64,000 bases of DNA from Neoaquamicrobium microcysteis. Lineage in GTDB: Bacteria > Pseudomonadota > Alphaproteobacteria > Rhizobiales > Rhizobiaceae. The translations under genes and the position numbers were made by a program. The stretch is taken from positions 372,001-436,000 of the forward strand of contig NZ_VSZS01000068.1 of the NCBI RefSeq assembly GCF_008180155.1, given 5' to 3'. Below, piece by piece: positions 1 through 10,183 of the stretch. Under the pieces are notes generated by a model. It did no database searches. It was given only the letters and a program-made list of their open reading frames with translations, and was not told the origin of the DNA. Every line of letters begins with the position of its first letter. The stretch's first letter is position 1.

Positions 1-2915
1 AGCCACGCGAAAGCCGGAGACCCTGCCCAGAACAGCGCGAAGATCGCCGCGATCACCACGCCGGTCGAGCCGGCGGCCAGCGGCAGCAACACGCCGACCG
101 CTGCGATCGGCAGCACGCCCGCCATGGCGCGGTAGTGGCCCGAAAGGTCGTTGCCGTATGACCGCTCGGCCTGCGAGGCGGTGCGCCATTCCAGCAGGTG
201 GCGGCGGCTGACGAACAGGCGGTAGAGCGTGCGCACGATGGCGTCGCTCATCGACCATGCATGGTGCGCCATCAGCACCACTTTCGACGCCACCTGCGCG
301 CTGGCGAAGGCGAAGTCGCGCAAAAGTGCCGCCAGATGGTTCTTGAACGTCGCCTCGCGGTCGCGCGGCATGACCGAATCGACGATGCCGTAGGTCAGCG
401 ACAGGAACAGGCTCAGCACCAGCAGCGCCTGCCACTGGGCGGCCTGCGTGAACGGCAGCAGCGTCCAGCCTGCGGCAGACGCCGCGATCCATGCCATCGG
501 CATCAGCGAGCGGCGCAGATTGTCCACCATCTTCCAGCGCGACAGTGCGGGTACGCCCGAAAGCGGATTGAGGATCCAAGGCAGCAGCTGCCAGTCGCCC
601 CGCGCCCAGCGATGCTGGCGAGACGCATCGACGAGGTAGCGCGTCGGATAATCCTCGATCAGTTCCACGTCGGTGACGAGGGCTGCACGCGCATAGGCGC
701 CTTCGAGCAGGTCATGGCTGAGGATGGTGTTTTCGGGGATGCGCCCCTTGAGCGCCGCCTCCATGGCGTCGATGTGATAGAGGCCCTTGCCGGTGAACGA
801 GCCTTCTCCGAACAGGTCCTGATACACGTCCGAGACGGCGAAGACGTAGGGGTCGATGCCGCGGCTGGCCGAGAAGATGCGCTGGAAGAACGATGCCTCG
901 TCGCCGGTCGTAAGCGACGGTGTCACGCGCGGCTGGAGGATGCCGTAGCCCGACGTGAGCCTGCCCGTTCCCGGATCGATCGCGGGCCGGTTCATCGGGT
1001 GGCGCATCTTGCCCACCAGCTTCGCCACCGCGCCGCGCGTCATGCGCGTGTCGGCGTCCACCGTCATGATGTATTCGACGCCTGTCGGCAGCGGATCGGT
1101 GGGGGCGAAGAAGGTGGTGTCGCGGTCGCCACGGAGCAGCGTATTCAGCTCGTGCAGCTTGCCGCGCTTGCGCTCCCAGCCCATCCAGCAGCCTTCGGTC
1201 TTGTTGTAGAGCCGGCGGCGATGGAGGAGGAAGAAGCGGGCCGCACCCTCCTTGGGGTAGCGCGTATTGAGGGCGGCGATCTCCTGGCGGGCATGCTCCA
1301 GCAGGTCCATGTCCGACTGCTTCTGCTCGACGTCGCTGTCGGGCCAGTCCGACAGCACGGCGAAATGAAGCTCGCCTTCCATATTGGAAAGATAGTGGAT
1401 TTCGAGGTTGCGCACCGCCTCCTCGACGTCGTCGCGACTGCCGATCAAGACCGGCGCCACCACCATCGTCCGGGCTTCCTCGGGCACCCCGCCCTTGTAT
1501 TCGTAGCCTATCAGCCGGGTCGGCTCGACGAATGACGAGACGAGCGTGTTGAAGAGGCCGACGGCGGCCTCGCTCGCCGGCAGCGCGAAAAGCGCGATCA
1601 GCAGCGCGACCGCGCCCGCAGCCAGCCCGTAGTCGGCCAGCGCCAGTGCCGATGCGGCCAGCAGCAGGCCCGTAAGGACCGCGACGGGAACCACCACGCC
1701 CAGCCAGCCGGTCTTGCGGTAGAAGCGGTGGAGCCGGGTGGCAGGCGGCACCGCATAGCCGAGCTGGCGCTCGAACTCGCCGCGCCGCGGGCCGACCAGG
1801 AAGCACCCGGCATCGACGCGCTGCCGGTCTCCGGAGCGGCATTCGACAGCGCCTTCGGCCAGCGCCACCGCCTGCAGCGCCACGTCGTATTCTTCGTGCT
1901 CGGAGCGCTTGGCAAGTTCCTCGATCGCGCGCCGGTAGGCATCGCGCGAGGCGAAGTCGAGCGCTTCGAAGCTGGTGCGCTCGCGCAGCAGATGGTCGAT
2001 GCGGCTCACCCCTTCGAACCACACCGTCCATTCGGTATCGTCGATCAGGCGCAGGCCCTTGATGATGTTGCCCGTGGTGACGTTGCCCGACGACAGGTTG
2101 GCGTGCTCGCCCAGCGTGATCTCTTCGGCATCGGTGCCGATGGCTTCCAGTTCTCCCTCCAGCCATGCGAGGGCACGGCTCGAAACCTGCGAGCCGTCGC
2201 GCAGGCGGTGCAGAAGCTGGGTCGCGAAGGTCCGGTCGCGAGCCTGCTGCGCATAGCCGCGCAGGATTCCTACGTCGTCGTCGGCGGGCGTGGCGGCAAG
2301 CTTGTCGGCAACCTGGTTGGCGAGCAGGCGCATATCGTGCGCCCGCGCGACGCGCAGCGCCAGCCGACGCAGGTTCTCCACCAGCACGAAACGCATGATC
2401 GACGGCAGCGCCCACAGTTCACCGATGCGCAGCGGCTGGACTTCCTGGAAACCGTTGACGACCTCGCGAAACCCGTCGGCCGAGACGGCACTGTCGGATT
2501 GCGCGACGTACAGCCATGCGATGGCCAGCACGCGGGGAAGGTCCAGACCATCCATCAGCGGAAGCTGGCGATAGAAGCGCGGCGGCAGGTCGCGGCGGAT
2601 TTCGGCGATCGCCTGTTCCACCACGTGCGAGTTGTCGAGCAGCCAGTTTGCGGCAGGCGTAACGCTCTCGCCGGCAAGCTGGGCGCGGTTCAGCGCCTGA
2701 ACCACGGTGCGGATGCGCTCTGCGTTCTCCTTGGTCCGCTCGCGCGGATCGAATTTTTCCAGCCCTTCGAGATGCTCGCGGGAGCCGCGCGCGAGTGCTG
2801 CGCCCAGCCGGCGCAGATCGCCCTGATGGGTCAAGGCGGAACGTATCGGTATCTCGATGTCCCGAAACGGTTTGGCGGTGTCAGTCCGAAGGGTCGGGCC
2901 GGCGTGGACGTTCAT
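1..2915 (-). CDS. ndvB: cyclic beta-1,2-glucan synthase, N-terminal part (runs off left edge)
   Basis: Makes the backbone of periplasmic cyclic beta-1,2-glucans from UDP-glucose at the inner membrane (NdvB/ChvB family, usually about 2,800 residues). Only the first 971 residues are in the window and the reading frame is open to the edge. The early segment with AANWLLDNSHVVEQ is typical of the family N-terminus. Membrane spans lie near residues 395-445, with further spans at about 800-845 and 925-970. Between them is a GT84/GT2-like glucosyltransferase with VDADT near residue 620, an ED pair and QHRWARGDW near 767. The ATG at 2915 has GGAG upstream. The C-terminal GH94-like part is outside the window. 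Transcribed away from the chemoreceptor gene. Confidence 0.93.
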   Translation of the reverse strand, partial: MNVHAGPTLRTDTAKPFRDIEIPIRSALTHQGDLRRLGAALARGSREHLEGLEKFDPRERTKENAERIRTVVQALNRAQLAGESVTPAANWLLDNSHVVEQAIAEIRRDLPPRFYRQLPLMDGLDLPRVLAIAWLYVAQSDSAVSADGFREVVNGFQEVQPLRIGELWALPSIMRFVLVENLRRLALRVARAHDMRLLANQVADKLAATPADDDVGILRGYAQQARDRTFATQLLHRLRDGSQVSSRALAWLEGELEAIGTDAEEITLGEHANLSSGNVTTGNIIKGLRLIDDTEWTVWFEGVSRIDHLLRERTSFEALDFASRDAYRRAIEELAKRSEHEEYDVALQAVALAEGAVECRSGDRQRVDAGCFLVGPRRGEFERQLGYAVPPATRLHRFYRKTGWLGVVVPVAVLTGLLLAASALALADYGLAAGAVALLIALFALPASEAAVGLFNTLVSSFVEPTRLIGYEYKGGVPEEARTMVVAPVLIGSRDDVEEAVRNLEIHYLSNMEGELHFAVLSDWPDSDVEQKQSDMDLLEHARQEIAALNTRYPKEGAARFFLLHRRRLYNKTEGCWMGWERKRGKLHELNTLLRGDRDTTFFAPTDPLPTGVEYIMTVDADTRMTRGAVAKLVGKMRHPMNRPAIDPGTGRLTSGYGILQPRVTPSLTTGDEASFFQRIFSASRGIDPYVFAVSDVYQDLFGEGSFTGKGLYHIDAMEAALKGRIPENTILSHDLLEGAYARAALVTDVELIEDYPTRYLVDASRQHRWARGDWQLLPWILNPLSGVPALSRWKMVDNLRRSLMPMAWIAASAAGWTLLPFTQAAQWQALLVLSLFLSLTYGIVDSVMPRDREATFKNHLAALLRDFAFASAQVASKVVLMAHHAWSMSDAIVRTLYRLFVSRRHLLEWRTASQAERSYGNDLSGHYRAMAGVLPIAAVGVLLPLAAGSTGVVIAAIFALFWAGSPAFAW

Positions 2916-3251
2916 GCGGTAGGGCTCCGCCAAGATGCGACGAATGGATTGATACCGGTTGCAGGCCGGAACGATGCGGAATGGACCTAAACCGATTGAG
3001 GATGGCAAAAGTTCCATGCACGACAGGCCTCGCGCGAACACATTATGTTGCAGTGCGAAATAAGCGCGTTGAACACAAAACGTCACAACATCGCCTCTGC
3101 CGCGAAGGCGAAGCCGACAAGGTCCGGAAACTGCGATTATTTGCAGAAATGCGTTTAAACAGGGACGAAATCACATCCCGCCAACAATTCATTAAAGCTT
3201 TAACGGCTTAAGTCGGAGCCCATTGCATCAATTGCCAGCGGGGGCCCAAAG
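2916..3251. other. divergent intergenic region, no gene seen
   Basis: This 336-base gap separates the ndvB start from the chemoreceptor start, so it must hold both promoters. It is visibly richer in A and T than its surroundings, especially from about 3010 to 3210. I see no convincing coding frame with a ribosome site, no tRNA and no strong hairpin. A frame that overlaps it (2795-3211) runs antisense into ndvB and is not credible. Confidence 0.6.
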
Positions 3252-5168
3252 ATGCGCATGTTCCGTTCTTCCATCGTCTTCCAGAGCGCGGCGATCACTG
3301 TCGCGCTGATTTTCCTCACCGTGGCAACCATCGTGGGTGCCATGCACTACAATCTCAAGAACTCCGTCATGGCGGACGCCGAGAGTGATGCGCGCGACGC
3401 GGCGCGCACGATGGCGGTGCTTGCGGGCATGTCGCTCGAAGGTGTCGGCGTTTCCATCGAGACCGAGCGCCTTTCCGGCGTCACCGCCGCAGGTATTCCT
3501 CCCATCGCCGATCACAATCTGGTCGATCGCACGGCAGACTCCATCGCCGGCGTCGCCACCGTCTTCCAGACGCAGGGCGACAAATACGTCCGCGTCTCGA
3601 CCAACGTGCTCAAGGAAGACGGCACGCGCGCGGTCGGCACGGAACTGGCGGCAGATCATCCGGCGCAGGCTTTTCTGGCGCGCGGCGAGGCTTTTTACGG
3701 ACAGGCCAAGCTCTTCGGTCGCGACTTCATGACCGGTTACGTTCCCGTCAAGAACGAAGCGGGCGCCAATGTCGGCATCCTGTTCATCGGCATTCCGATG
3801 GAAGTCTACTTCGCCAAGATCGACACCATGCTTCGGCTGGTGGTCGGCGTCGGCGCGCTGTGTCTTCTGGTGCTCGGCGCTGCCGGCTTCCTGGCCATCC
3901 GCGCCAAGATCCGGCCGATGTCCACGCTGACGGCTTCCGTCAGGCGGCTGGCTGCGGGCGACATGACGGCCGAGGCCCCCTATCAGGAGAAGAAGAACGA
4001 GTTCGGCGAGATCGGCCGGGCTCTCGCCGTCTTCCGCGAAAACGCATTGCAGAAGCAGCGCATCGAGAGCGAAAGCGCGGAGCATCGCTCCGCCAGCGAT
4101 GCGGAACGCGCACGCAACGACGCTGAAAAGCGGGCCATGGACGCAGAGATATCGGCGGCAGTGGACGCGCTGGCCGCCTCGCTTGCGGCACTTGCCCAAG
4201 GCGATCTATCGCAGAACATCGACACAGCCTTCACCGGCCGCCTCGAACAGGTGCGCCTCGATTTCAACACCTCGGTTGGAAAGCTGCGCGAGGCCATGGG
4301 CGAAATCCGCGAGAATGCGGGCGCGATCAGTTCCGGCACGGAGGAAATCCGCAACGCCGCCGACGACATGTCGCGCCGCACCGAAAGGCAAGCGGCGTCG
4401 GTGGAGGAAACGGCTGCCGCTCTCGAAGAGATCACCGCCACCGTGCGCGACTCCTCGCGCCGCGCCGAGGAAGTCGGCAAGCTGGTCGAACGTGCCACCA
4501 CAGGCGCGGAACTTTCCGGGCAGACGGTGCAGAAGGCCGTCCACGCCATGCACCTCATCGACACCTCGTCGCGCGAGATTTCGAGCATCATCGGCGTCAT
4601 CGACGAGATCGCTTTCCAGACCAACCTGCTCGCGCTCAACGCGGGCGTGGAGGCTGCGCGGGCGGGCGAGGCCGGCAAGGGTTTCGCCGTCGTGGCGTCC
4701 GAGGTGCGCGCGCTGGCGCAGCGTTCGGCCGAGGCCGCAAAGGAGATCAAGGCGCTCATCATGACGTCGGCCGATCAGGTCCAGACGGGCGTGCAACTCG
4801 TCGGCGACACCGGCACCTCGCTCGAGACCATCGTCGCGGAAATCGCCGAGATCAACCACCACATCGCCGCGATCGTCACTGCCGCGCGCGAGCAGGCCAC
4901 CAGCCTGGGGGAGGTCAACTCGGCGGTGAACACGATCGATCAGGCCACCCAACAGAATGCCGCGATGGCCGAGCAGTCGACGGCTGCGAGCCACTCGTTG
5001 GCGCGCGAGGCGCAGGCGCTGGGCGCGCTCATCTCGCGCTTCTCGCTGGAGGGTGCAGGGGCGCACGGGGCCGAGCTGGTGATGCTGCGCAATCCGCTTC
5101 ACGACACCGGCAAGGCGATGCGGAACGCTGCGGCGTACGAACCGCACGCCTCCGTGGCGCACGGCTGA
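3252..5168 (+). CDS. methyl-accepting chemotaxis protein with periplasmic Cache-type sensor
   Basis: Membrane chemoreceptor that passes ligand binding to the CheA/CheW array. The 638-residue protein has TM1 at about 12-34, a periplasmic domain at 35-190 of single-Cache type (inferred from size and sequence style), TM2 at about 195-217, a HAMP domain, and a second HAMP-like stretch near 296-345. A long helical signalling domain follows. Its hairpin tip carries the classic [15 protein letters not shown] and [12 protein letters not shown] near residues 450-490. There is no NWETF-type CheR/CheB tether at the C-terminus. Transcribed alone, with a hairpin just after the stop. The ligand cannot be deduced. 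The ribosome site is weak, so the start is likely but not proven. Confidence 0.93.
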   Translation: MRMFRSSIVFQSAAITVALIFLTVATIVGAMHYNLKNSVMADAESDARDAARTMAVLAGMSLEGVGVSIETERLSGVTAAGIPPIADHNLVDRTADSIAGVATVFQTQGDKYVRVSTNVLKEDGTRAVGTELAADHPAQAFLARGEAFYGQAKLFGRDFMTGYVPVKNEAGANVGILFIGIPMEVYFAKIDTMLRLVVGVGALCLLVLGAAGFLAIRAKIRPMSTLTASVRRLAAGDMTAEAPYQEKKNEFGEIGRALAVFRENALQKQRIESESAEHRSASDAERARNDAEKRAMDAEISAAVDALAASLAALAQGDLSQNIDTAFTGRLEQVRLDFNTSVGKLREAMGEIRENAGAISSGTEEIRNAADDMSRRTERQAASVEETAAALEEITATVRDSSRRAEEVGKLVERATTGAELSGQTVQKAVHAMHLIDTSSREISSIIGVIDEIAFQTNLLALNAGVEAARAGEAGKGFAVVASEVRALAQRSAEAAKEIKALIMTSADQVQTGVQLVGDTGTSLETIVAEIAEINHHIAAIVTAAREQATSLGEVNSAVNTIDQATQQNAAMAEQSTAASHSLAREAQALGALISRFSLEGAGAHGAELVMLRNPLHDTGKAMRNAAAYEPHASVAHG

Positions 5169-5490
5169 CCCGGCCGAATCAACGCGACCGATTTTTCAGA
5201 GAAGGCCGGCATCCAAGCCGGCCTTCGCCATTTTCGGACGGGCTCGCGCAGCTTAGACTTTCGTCGCGGAAACAGCCTGTTGACAGGCCAAGCGCGGCAA
5301 ACCGAAACGCGCCCGCCAACCAAAGCGTATTTATACGAACTTGCTTTGCAGGGGGCATTGTGCATCCTCTGTCATCGCGACGCGGCGAAAGATCGTGGCG
5401 CGGGGAACAGCAGTTGCCTCTCGGGAGGAGGCACACGTAACGATGCGTGCCGCGGCCATGCGGCGCGCTGATAGTGGTGTGTGAGGACGC
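5169..5490. other. intergenic region upstream of the liv-type operon
   Basis: A 322-base gap. Its first part holds the chemoreceptor hairpin. The rest is the probable leader and promoter region of the ABC operon. At 5326-5337 there is a short inverted repeat (CGTAT-TT-ATACG) in an AT-rich patch, a possible operator. No reading frame here looks like a gene, and no riboswitch fold is recognised. Confidence 0.5.
5201..5226 (+). terminator. hairpin after chemoreceptor gene
   Basis: A perfect 10-bp stem (GAAGGCCGGC / GCCGGCCTTC) with a 6-base loop lies 33 bases after the chemoreceptor stop. The short T run comes four bases after the stem rather than directly at it, so an intrinsic terminator is likely but not textbook. 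Confidence 0.6.
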
Positions 5491-6246
5491 ATGAGTGACG
5501 GCGTAATTCTGGCCGCAAAAGATCTGACCAAGGAATTCAAGGGCTTCTTTGCCGTTGAGGGCGTCAATCTCCAGGTGCGGCGGGGCCAGATCCATGCCCT
5601 GATCGGCCCCAACGGCGCGGGCAAGACCACCTGCTTCAACCTTCTGACCAAGTTTCTGCCGCCCACGCGGGGCAGCATCACCTACAAGGGCGAGGACATC
5701 ACCTCGATGTCGCCGGCCGACATCGCACGGCTCGGGCTCGTGCGCTCGTTCCAGATTTCGGCGGTGTTTCCGCACCTCACCGCGATGGAGAACGTGCGCA
5801 TCGCGCTTCAGCGCAAGCGCGGCGATTCCTTCGACTTCTGGCGCTCGCAGAAAGTGTTGTCCGAGTTCAACGACGAGGCCCGCTCGCTGCTCAACGACGT
5901 CGGCCTGTCGGAGTTCGAGAACACCAACGCCAGCGACCTTTCCTACGGTCGCAAGCGCGCGCTGGAGATCGCCACCACGCTGGCGCTGAACCCCGAGATG
6001 CTGCTGCTCGACGAGCCGATGGCCGGCATGGCGCAGGAAGACATCGAGCGCATCTCGGCCCTCATCAAGCGCATTTCGGCCAACCGCACCATCCTGATGG
6101 TCGAGCACAATCTGTCGGTCGTGGCCTCGCTGTCGGACACCATCACCGTGCTGGCGCGGGGCAAGGTTCTGGCCGAGGGCAACTACGCCACCGTGTCCAA
6201 GGACGAGCGCGTCATCGAAGCCTATATCGGAGCCGGCCATGGCTGA
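5491..6246 (+). CDS. livG: branched-chain amino acid-type ABC transporter ATPase LivG
   Basis: One of two ATPases that drive a LivFGHM-type importer at the inner face of the membrane. The 251-residue protein carries Walker A GPNGAGKTT near residue 35, a signature region with LSYGRKRALEIATTLA (the LSYGxxR form usual in LivG), Walker B LLLDEPMAGM and an H-loop in MVEHNLSVV. The C-terminal tail GNYATVSKDERVIEAYIG is typical of LivG. First gene of a five-gene operon. Its last eight bases overlap the next gene, so the two are probably translationally coupled. Confidence 0.93.
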   Translation: MSDGVILAAKDLTKEFKGFFAVEGVNLQVRRGQIHALIGPNGAGKTTCFNLLTKFLPPTRGSITYKGEDITSMSPADIARLGLVRSFQISAVFPHLTAMENVRIALQRKRGDSFDFWRSQKVLSEFNDEARSLLNDVGLSEFENTNASDLSYGRKRALEIATTLALNPEMLLLDEPMAGMAQEDIERISALIKRISANRTILMVEHNLSVVASLSDTITVLARGKVLAEGNYATVSKDERVIEAYIGAGHG

Positions 6247-6979
6247 GGCAGCCTTCGCAACTCAGATTTCCGCAGCCGCTCAGCCGCTTCTGGCCGTGCA
6301 GAACCTCGAGGCATGGTATGGCGAAAGCCATGTGCTTCACGGCATCAATTTCGACGTCAGGCCCGGCGAGGTCGTGACGCTTCTGGGCCGCAACGGCGCC
6401 GGCAAGACGACCACCCTCAAGGCGATCATGGGCATCCTTCCCAAGCGCAAGGGTTCCGTCACCTTCGAGGGCACCGAGACGATCGGCCTGCCCAGCCGCG
6501 CCATCGCGCGTGCCGGCATCGCGTTCTGCCCGGAAGAACGCGGCATCTTCTCGTCGCTCTCGGTCGAGGAGAACCTGATGCTGCCGCCGCAGGTGAAGCC
6601 GGGCGGCATGAGCGTCGAGCAGATTTTCGACCTGTTTCCCAACCTGAAGGAGCGGCTTTCGAGCCAGGGCACCAAGCTTTCGGGTGGCGAGCAGCAGATG
6701 CTGGCCATCGGGCGCATCTTGCGCACCGGGGCGAAGATGCTGCTGCTGGACGAACCCACCGAAGGGCTCGCGCCGGTCATCATCCAGCAGATCGGCCGCA
6801 CCATCGCGCGGCTGAAGCAGGAAGGCTTCACCATCGTGCTGGTCGAGCAGAACTTCCACTTCGCCTCGTCGGTCGCCGACAGGCATTTCATCGTCGAGCA
6901 GGGGCGCGTCATCGACATGATCCCTAACGAGGAGCTCGACGCCAACATCGAGAAACTGCACGGCTATCTGGGCGTGTAG
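6239..6979 (+). CDS. livF: branched-chain amino acid-type ABC transporter ATPase LivF
   Basis: Second ATPase of the importer, 246 residues. Walker A GRNGAGKTTT, signature LSGGEQQMLAIGR, Walker B MLLLDEPTEGLAP and the FCPEERGIF stretch are all characteristic of LivF. The start codon lies inside the end of livG. It is followed by a 48-base gap with a good ribosome site for the binding-protein gene, in line with stronger translation of that component. LivF and LivG are expected to pair as a heterodimer under the LivH/LivM permeases. Confidence 0.93.
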   Translation: MAEAAFATQISAAAQPLLAVQNLEAWYGESHVLHGINFDVRPGEVVTLLGRNGAGKTTTLKAIMGILPKRKGSVTFEGTETIGLPSRAIARAGIAFCPEERGIFSSLSVEENLMLPPQVKPGGMSVEQIFDLFPNLKERLSSQGTKLSGGEQQMLAIGRILRTGAKMLLLDEPTEGLAPVIIQQIGRTIARLKQEGFTIVLVEQNFHFASSVADRHFIVEQGRVIDMIPNEELDANIEKLHGYLGV

Positions 6980-7027
6980 CTGGAAGAAAAAGGCGCAGTC
7001 AGCGCCGGACAACCGGAGGAGAATGAA

Positions 7028-8227
7028 ATGAAGAACACAGGATTCCTGCTGGCATCGCTCGCTGCATCGCTGATGGCGACGAGCGCGCTGGCGCAAGACA
7101 TTTCGGTCAAGATCGGCGTGCTGAACGACCGGTCCGGCATCTATTCCGACATCACGGGCGAAGGCTCGGTCATCGCCGCCCAACTCGCCGTCGAGGATTT
7201 CGGCACCGACAAGGGCATCGCCGTCGAGATCGTCTCGGCCGACCACCAGAACAAGCCGGACGTCGGCTCAAACGTCGCCCGCCAGTGGTACGACACCGAG
7301 AATGTCGACATGATCGCCGACGTTCCGACCTCGTCGGTCGCGCTCGCCATTCACGAGATCACGCGTGAGAAGAACAAGGTCCACGTCAATTCCGGCGCCG
7401 CCTCGTCCGACCTCACGGGCTCGGCCTGCTCGCCCAACACGGTCCACTGGACCTACGACACCTGGGCGCTCGCCAACGGCACCGGCGGCGCGATGGTGGC
7501 CGCGGGCGGCGACTCGTGGTTCTTTGTCACCGCCGACTATGCGTTCGGCCATGCTCTAGAGCGCGACACAACGGCGATGGTCGAGAAGAGCGGCGGCACC
7601 GTGCTCGGCGGCGTTCGCACGCCGTTCCCCGGCCAGGACTTCTCGTCCTTCCTGCTTCAGGCGCAGTCCTCGGGCGCAAAGGTCATCGGCCTTGCCAATG
7701 CCGGCGGCGACACCATCAACTCGATCAAGCAGGCTTCCGAATTCGGCATCACGCAGGGCGGTCAGTCTCTCGCCGGCCTTCTAATGTTCGTCAACGACGT
7801 CCACTCGCTGGGTCTCGACGTCGCGCAGGGCCTCGTGCTCACCGAGAGCTTCTACTGGGATCTCAACGACCAAACCCGCGAATGGTCCACTCGTTTCGAG
7901 GAAAAGACCGGCAACAAGCCGTCGATGATCCAGGCCGGCGTCTATGCCGGCACGCTTCACTACCTCAAGGCGGTCGAGGCGCTCGGCAGCAAGGATGACG
8001 GCGCTGCCGTGGTCGCGAAGATGAAGGAGCTCAAGACCGACGATCCGCTGTTCGGCCAGGGCGAGGTGCGTGAAGACGGCCGCAAGGTACACGACATGTA
8101 CCTCTTCCGCGTCAAGACGCCGGACCAGTCGGAAGGCCCGTGGGATTACTACGAGACGGTCTCGACCATTCCTGCCGCCGAGGCCTTCCGTCCGCTCGCA
8201 GACGGCGGCTGCTCGCTGGTTCAGTAA
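7028..8227 (+). CDS. ABC transporter substrate-binding protein, LivK-like (Peripla_BP_6)
   Basis: Periplasmic receptor of the importer, 399 residues. It starts with a Sec signal peptide (charged MKNTG, then a hydrophobic stretch) with a likely cut after SALA, before QDISVKIG. The mature part begins with VKIGVLNDRSGIYSD, the typical first strand and ligand loop of type I periplasmic binding proteins. A strong GGAGGAG ribosome site precedes the ATG. Binding proteins of this subgroup may take branched-chain amino acids, amides or aromatic acids, and the sequence alone does not decide. The gene lies between the ATPases and the permeases in the same operon. Confidence 0.9.
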   Translation: MKNTGFLLASLAASLMATSALAQDISVKIGVLNDRSGIYSDITGEGSVIAAQLAVEDFGTDKGIAVEIVSADHQNKPDVGSNVARQWYDTENVDMIADVPTSSVALAIHEITREKNKVHVNSGAASSDLTGSACSPNTVHWTYDTWALANGTGGAMVAAGGDSWFFVTADYAFGHALERDTTAMVEKSGGTVLGGVRTPFPGQDFSSFLLQAQSSGAKVIGLANAGGDTINSIKQASEFGITQGGQSLAGLLMFVNDVHSLGLDVAQGLVLTESFYWDLNDQTREWSTRFEEKTGNKPSMIQAGVYAGTLHYLKAVEALGSKDDGAAVVAKMKELKTDDPLFGQGEVREDGRKVHDMYLFRVKTPDQSEGPWDYYETVSTIPAAEAFRPLADGGCSLVQ

Positions 8228-8312
8228 CGGCCACACGGTAACGACAGGACGCGCGCTGCCTCGCATGGCGCGCGTCCGCGCATGACCAGCTGACAAACCG
8301 CAGGATCGCCGG

Positions 8313-9200
8313 ATGTTCGAGCTTCTAGGTATTCCGCCGCAGGCCCTCTTCGGGCAACTGCTGCTCGGCCTGATAAACGGGTCGTTCTACGCCATTCTTT
8401 CCCTGGGACTGGCGATCATCTTCGGCCTCCTCAACATCATCAACTTCACGCACGGCGCGCAGTACATGCTCGGCGCCTTCGTGGCGTGGATGCTCCTCAC
8501 CTATTTCGGCGTGCCCTACTGGGGCGCGCTGTTGCTTGCGCCGGTTCTCGTCGGCATAAAGGGCGTCATCATAGAGCGGTTGCTGATATCGCGGCTCTAC
8601 CATCTAGACCATCTCTACGGCCTGCTTCTCACCTTCGGCCTCGCCCTCATCATCCAGGGCCTGCTACGCAACCAGTACGGCATCTCCGGCCTGCCCTATG
8701 CCATCCCTCCGCAGCTTTCGGGCGGGCAGAACCTCGGCTTCATGTTCCTGCCAAACTATCGCGCCTGGGTGGTCGTCGCCTCTCTGGTGGTCTGCCTCGC
8801 GACCTGGTTCGTCATCGAGAAGACGCGGCTCGGCGCCTATCTGCGCGCTGCGACCGAAAATCCGACCCTCGTCGGCGCGTTCGGCATCAACGTCCCGCGC
8901 ATGATTACGCTGACCTACGGCTTCGGCGTCGCGCTGGCCGCCTTCGCCGGCGTGCTCGCCGCGCCGATCTACGCGGTCAACCCCAACATGGGCGCCGACC
9001 TCATCATCGTCGTCTTCGCCGTGGTCGTCATCGGCGGCATGGGCTCGATCCTCGGCGCCATCGTCACTGGCTTCGGGCTCGGTCTGGTCGAGGGGCTGAC
9101 CAAGGTGTTCTATCCGGAGGCCTCGTCCGTCATCATCTTCGTCATCATGGCCATCGTGCTGCTGGTCAAGCCGGCCGGCCTGTTCGGGAGGACCGCATAA
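8313..9200 (+). CDS. livH: branched-chain amino acid-type ABC permease LivH
   Basis: First permease subunit, 295 residues, almost entirely hydrophobic with about eight membrane spans. LLLGLINGSFYAILSLGLAI near the N-terminus, LNIINFTHGAQYMLGAF, and the GGMGSILGAIVTGFGLGLVE motif near residue 240 (cytoplasmic ATPase-contact region) identify LivH. Its stop codon shares one base with the livM start (TAATG), so the two are translationally coupled. Confidence 0.93.
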   Translation: MFELLGIPPQALFGQLLLGLINGSFYAILSLGLAIIFGLLNIINFTHGAQYMLGAFVAWMLLTYFGVPYWGALLLAPVLVGIKGVIIERLLISRLYHLDHLYGLLLTFGLALIIQGLLRNQYGISGLPYAIPPQLSGGQNLGFMFLPNYRAWVVVASLVVCLATWFVIEKTRLGAYLRAATENPTLVGAFGINVPRMITLTYGFGVALAAFAGVLAAPIYAVNPNMGADLIIVVFAVVVIGGMGSILGAIVTGFGLGLVEGLTKVFYPEASSVIIFVIMAIVLLVKPAGLFGRTA

Positions 9201-10183
9201 TGACGGCCGTGACCGAAACCGAAACGACCGGCATCGCTGTCCAGCAGGCACGCGCCGGCATGCCGCTCCACCATGTCGCGATCTTTGTAGCGCTCCTGGC
9301 GGCCGGCCTCGTCGCCCCCTTCCTCCTCTATCCCGTCTTCCTGATGAAGGTGCTTTGCTTCGCGCTGTTCGCGTGTGCCTTCAACCTTCTGCTGGGCTAT
9401 GGCGGCCTGCTGTCCTTCGGCCACGCTGCCTATTTCGGCAGCGCGAGCTATATCGCCGCCCACGCCGCCAAGGTGTGGGGTCTGTCGCCGGAGCTCGCCA
9501 TCCTGTCGGGCACGCTCGCCGCAGCCGTTCTGGGCCTCGCCATCGGATCGCTGGCGATCCGGCGTCAGGGGATCTACTTCGCCATGGTCACGCTGGCCTT
9601 CGCGCAGATGGTGTTCTTCTTCTCGCTCCAGGCCCCGTTCACCGGCGGCGAGGACGGCATCCAGGCAGTGCCGCGCGGCAACCTTTTCGGCCTGCTCAGC
9701 CTGCGGTCCGATTTCACGCTGTACTTCGTCGTGCTCGCCATCACGCTGGGCGGCCTGCTGCTGATCTACCGGATCATCCATTCGCCCTTCGGCCAGGTCC
9801 TCAAGGCCATCCGCGAGAACGAGCCCCGCGCCGTCTCGCTCGGCTACCGCGTCAACCGCTACAAGCTGGCCGTGTTCGTGCTGTCGGCCACGCTGGCGGG
9901 TCTCGCGGGGTCCACCAAGGCGCTCGTCTTCCAGCTCGCCTCGCTCACCGACGTGCACTGGTCGATGTCGGGCGAAGTGGTTCTGATGACGCTGATCGGC
10001 GGCATGGGAACGGTGTTCGGCCCCATCGTCGGCGCGGCCATCATCGTCACGATGCAGAATTATCTGGCGACCTTCGGCGCCTGGGTCACCATCATCCAGG
10101 GCTGCATCTTCGTGGTCTGCGTCATGCTCTTCCGCGAGGGCATCGTCGGCGTCATCGCAAAGTGGATCAGGAAGCCGCTCTAA
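9200..10183 (+). CDS. livM: branched-chain amino acid-type ABC permease LivM
   Basis: Second permease subunit. The start is placed at the ATG at 9200, which overlaps the livH stop, giving 327 residues. The open frame continues further upstream, but that part lies inside livH and is not LivM-like. LLLGYGGLLSFGHAAYFG, a RRQGIYFAMVTLAFAQM stretch, the IRENEPRAVSLGYRVNRYK loop and GGMGTVFGPIVGA are standard LivM hallmarks. Last gene of the operon. It ends ten bases before the stop of the opposing MATE gene, within a 9-bp hairpin. Confidence 0.92.
   Translation: MTAVTETETTGIAVQQARAGMPLHHVAIFVALLAAGLVAPFLLYPVFLMKVLCFALFACAFNLLLGYGGLLSFGHAAYFGSASYIAAHAAKVWGLSPELAILSGTLAAAVLGLAIGSLAIRRQGIYFAMVTLAFAQMVFFFSLQAPFTGGEDGIQAVPRGNLFGLLSLRSDFTLYFVVLAITLGGLLLIYRIIHSPFGQVLKAIRENEPRAVSLGYRVNRYKLAVFVLSATLAGLAGSTKALVFQLASLTDVHWSMSGEVVLMTLIGGMGTVFGPIVGAAIIVTMQNYLATFGAWVTIIQGCIFVVCVMLFREGIVGVIAKWIRKPL

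Noticed and set aside
712-2415. Long open frame on the minus strand inside ndvB, and a plus-strand frame opposite (198-1535)
   Set aside because: Both are out-of-frame shadows. The true frame carries the NdvB motifs and is open to the window edge; these give low-complexity Arg/Ala/Gly-rich proteins.
2795-3211. Possible small gene in the ndvB/chemoreceptor gap
   Set aside because: It begins inside ndvB on the opposite strand, lacks a ribosome site and has no recognisable product.
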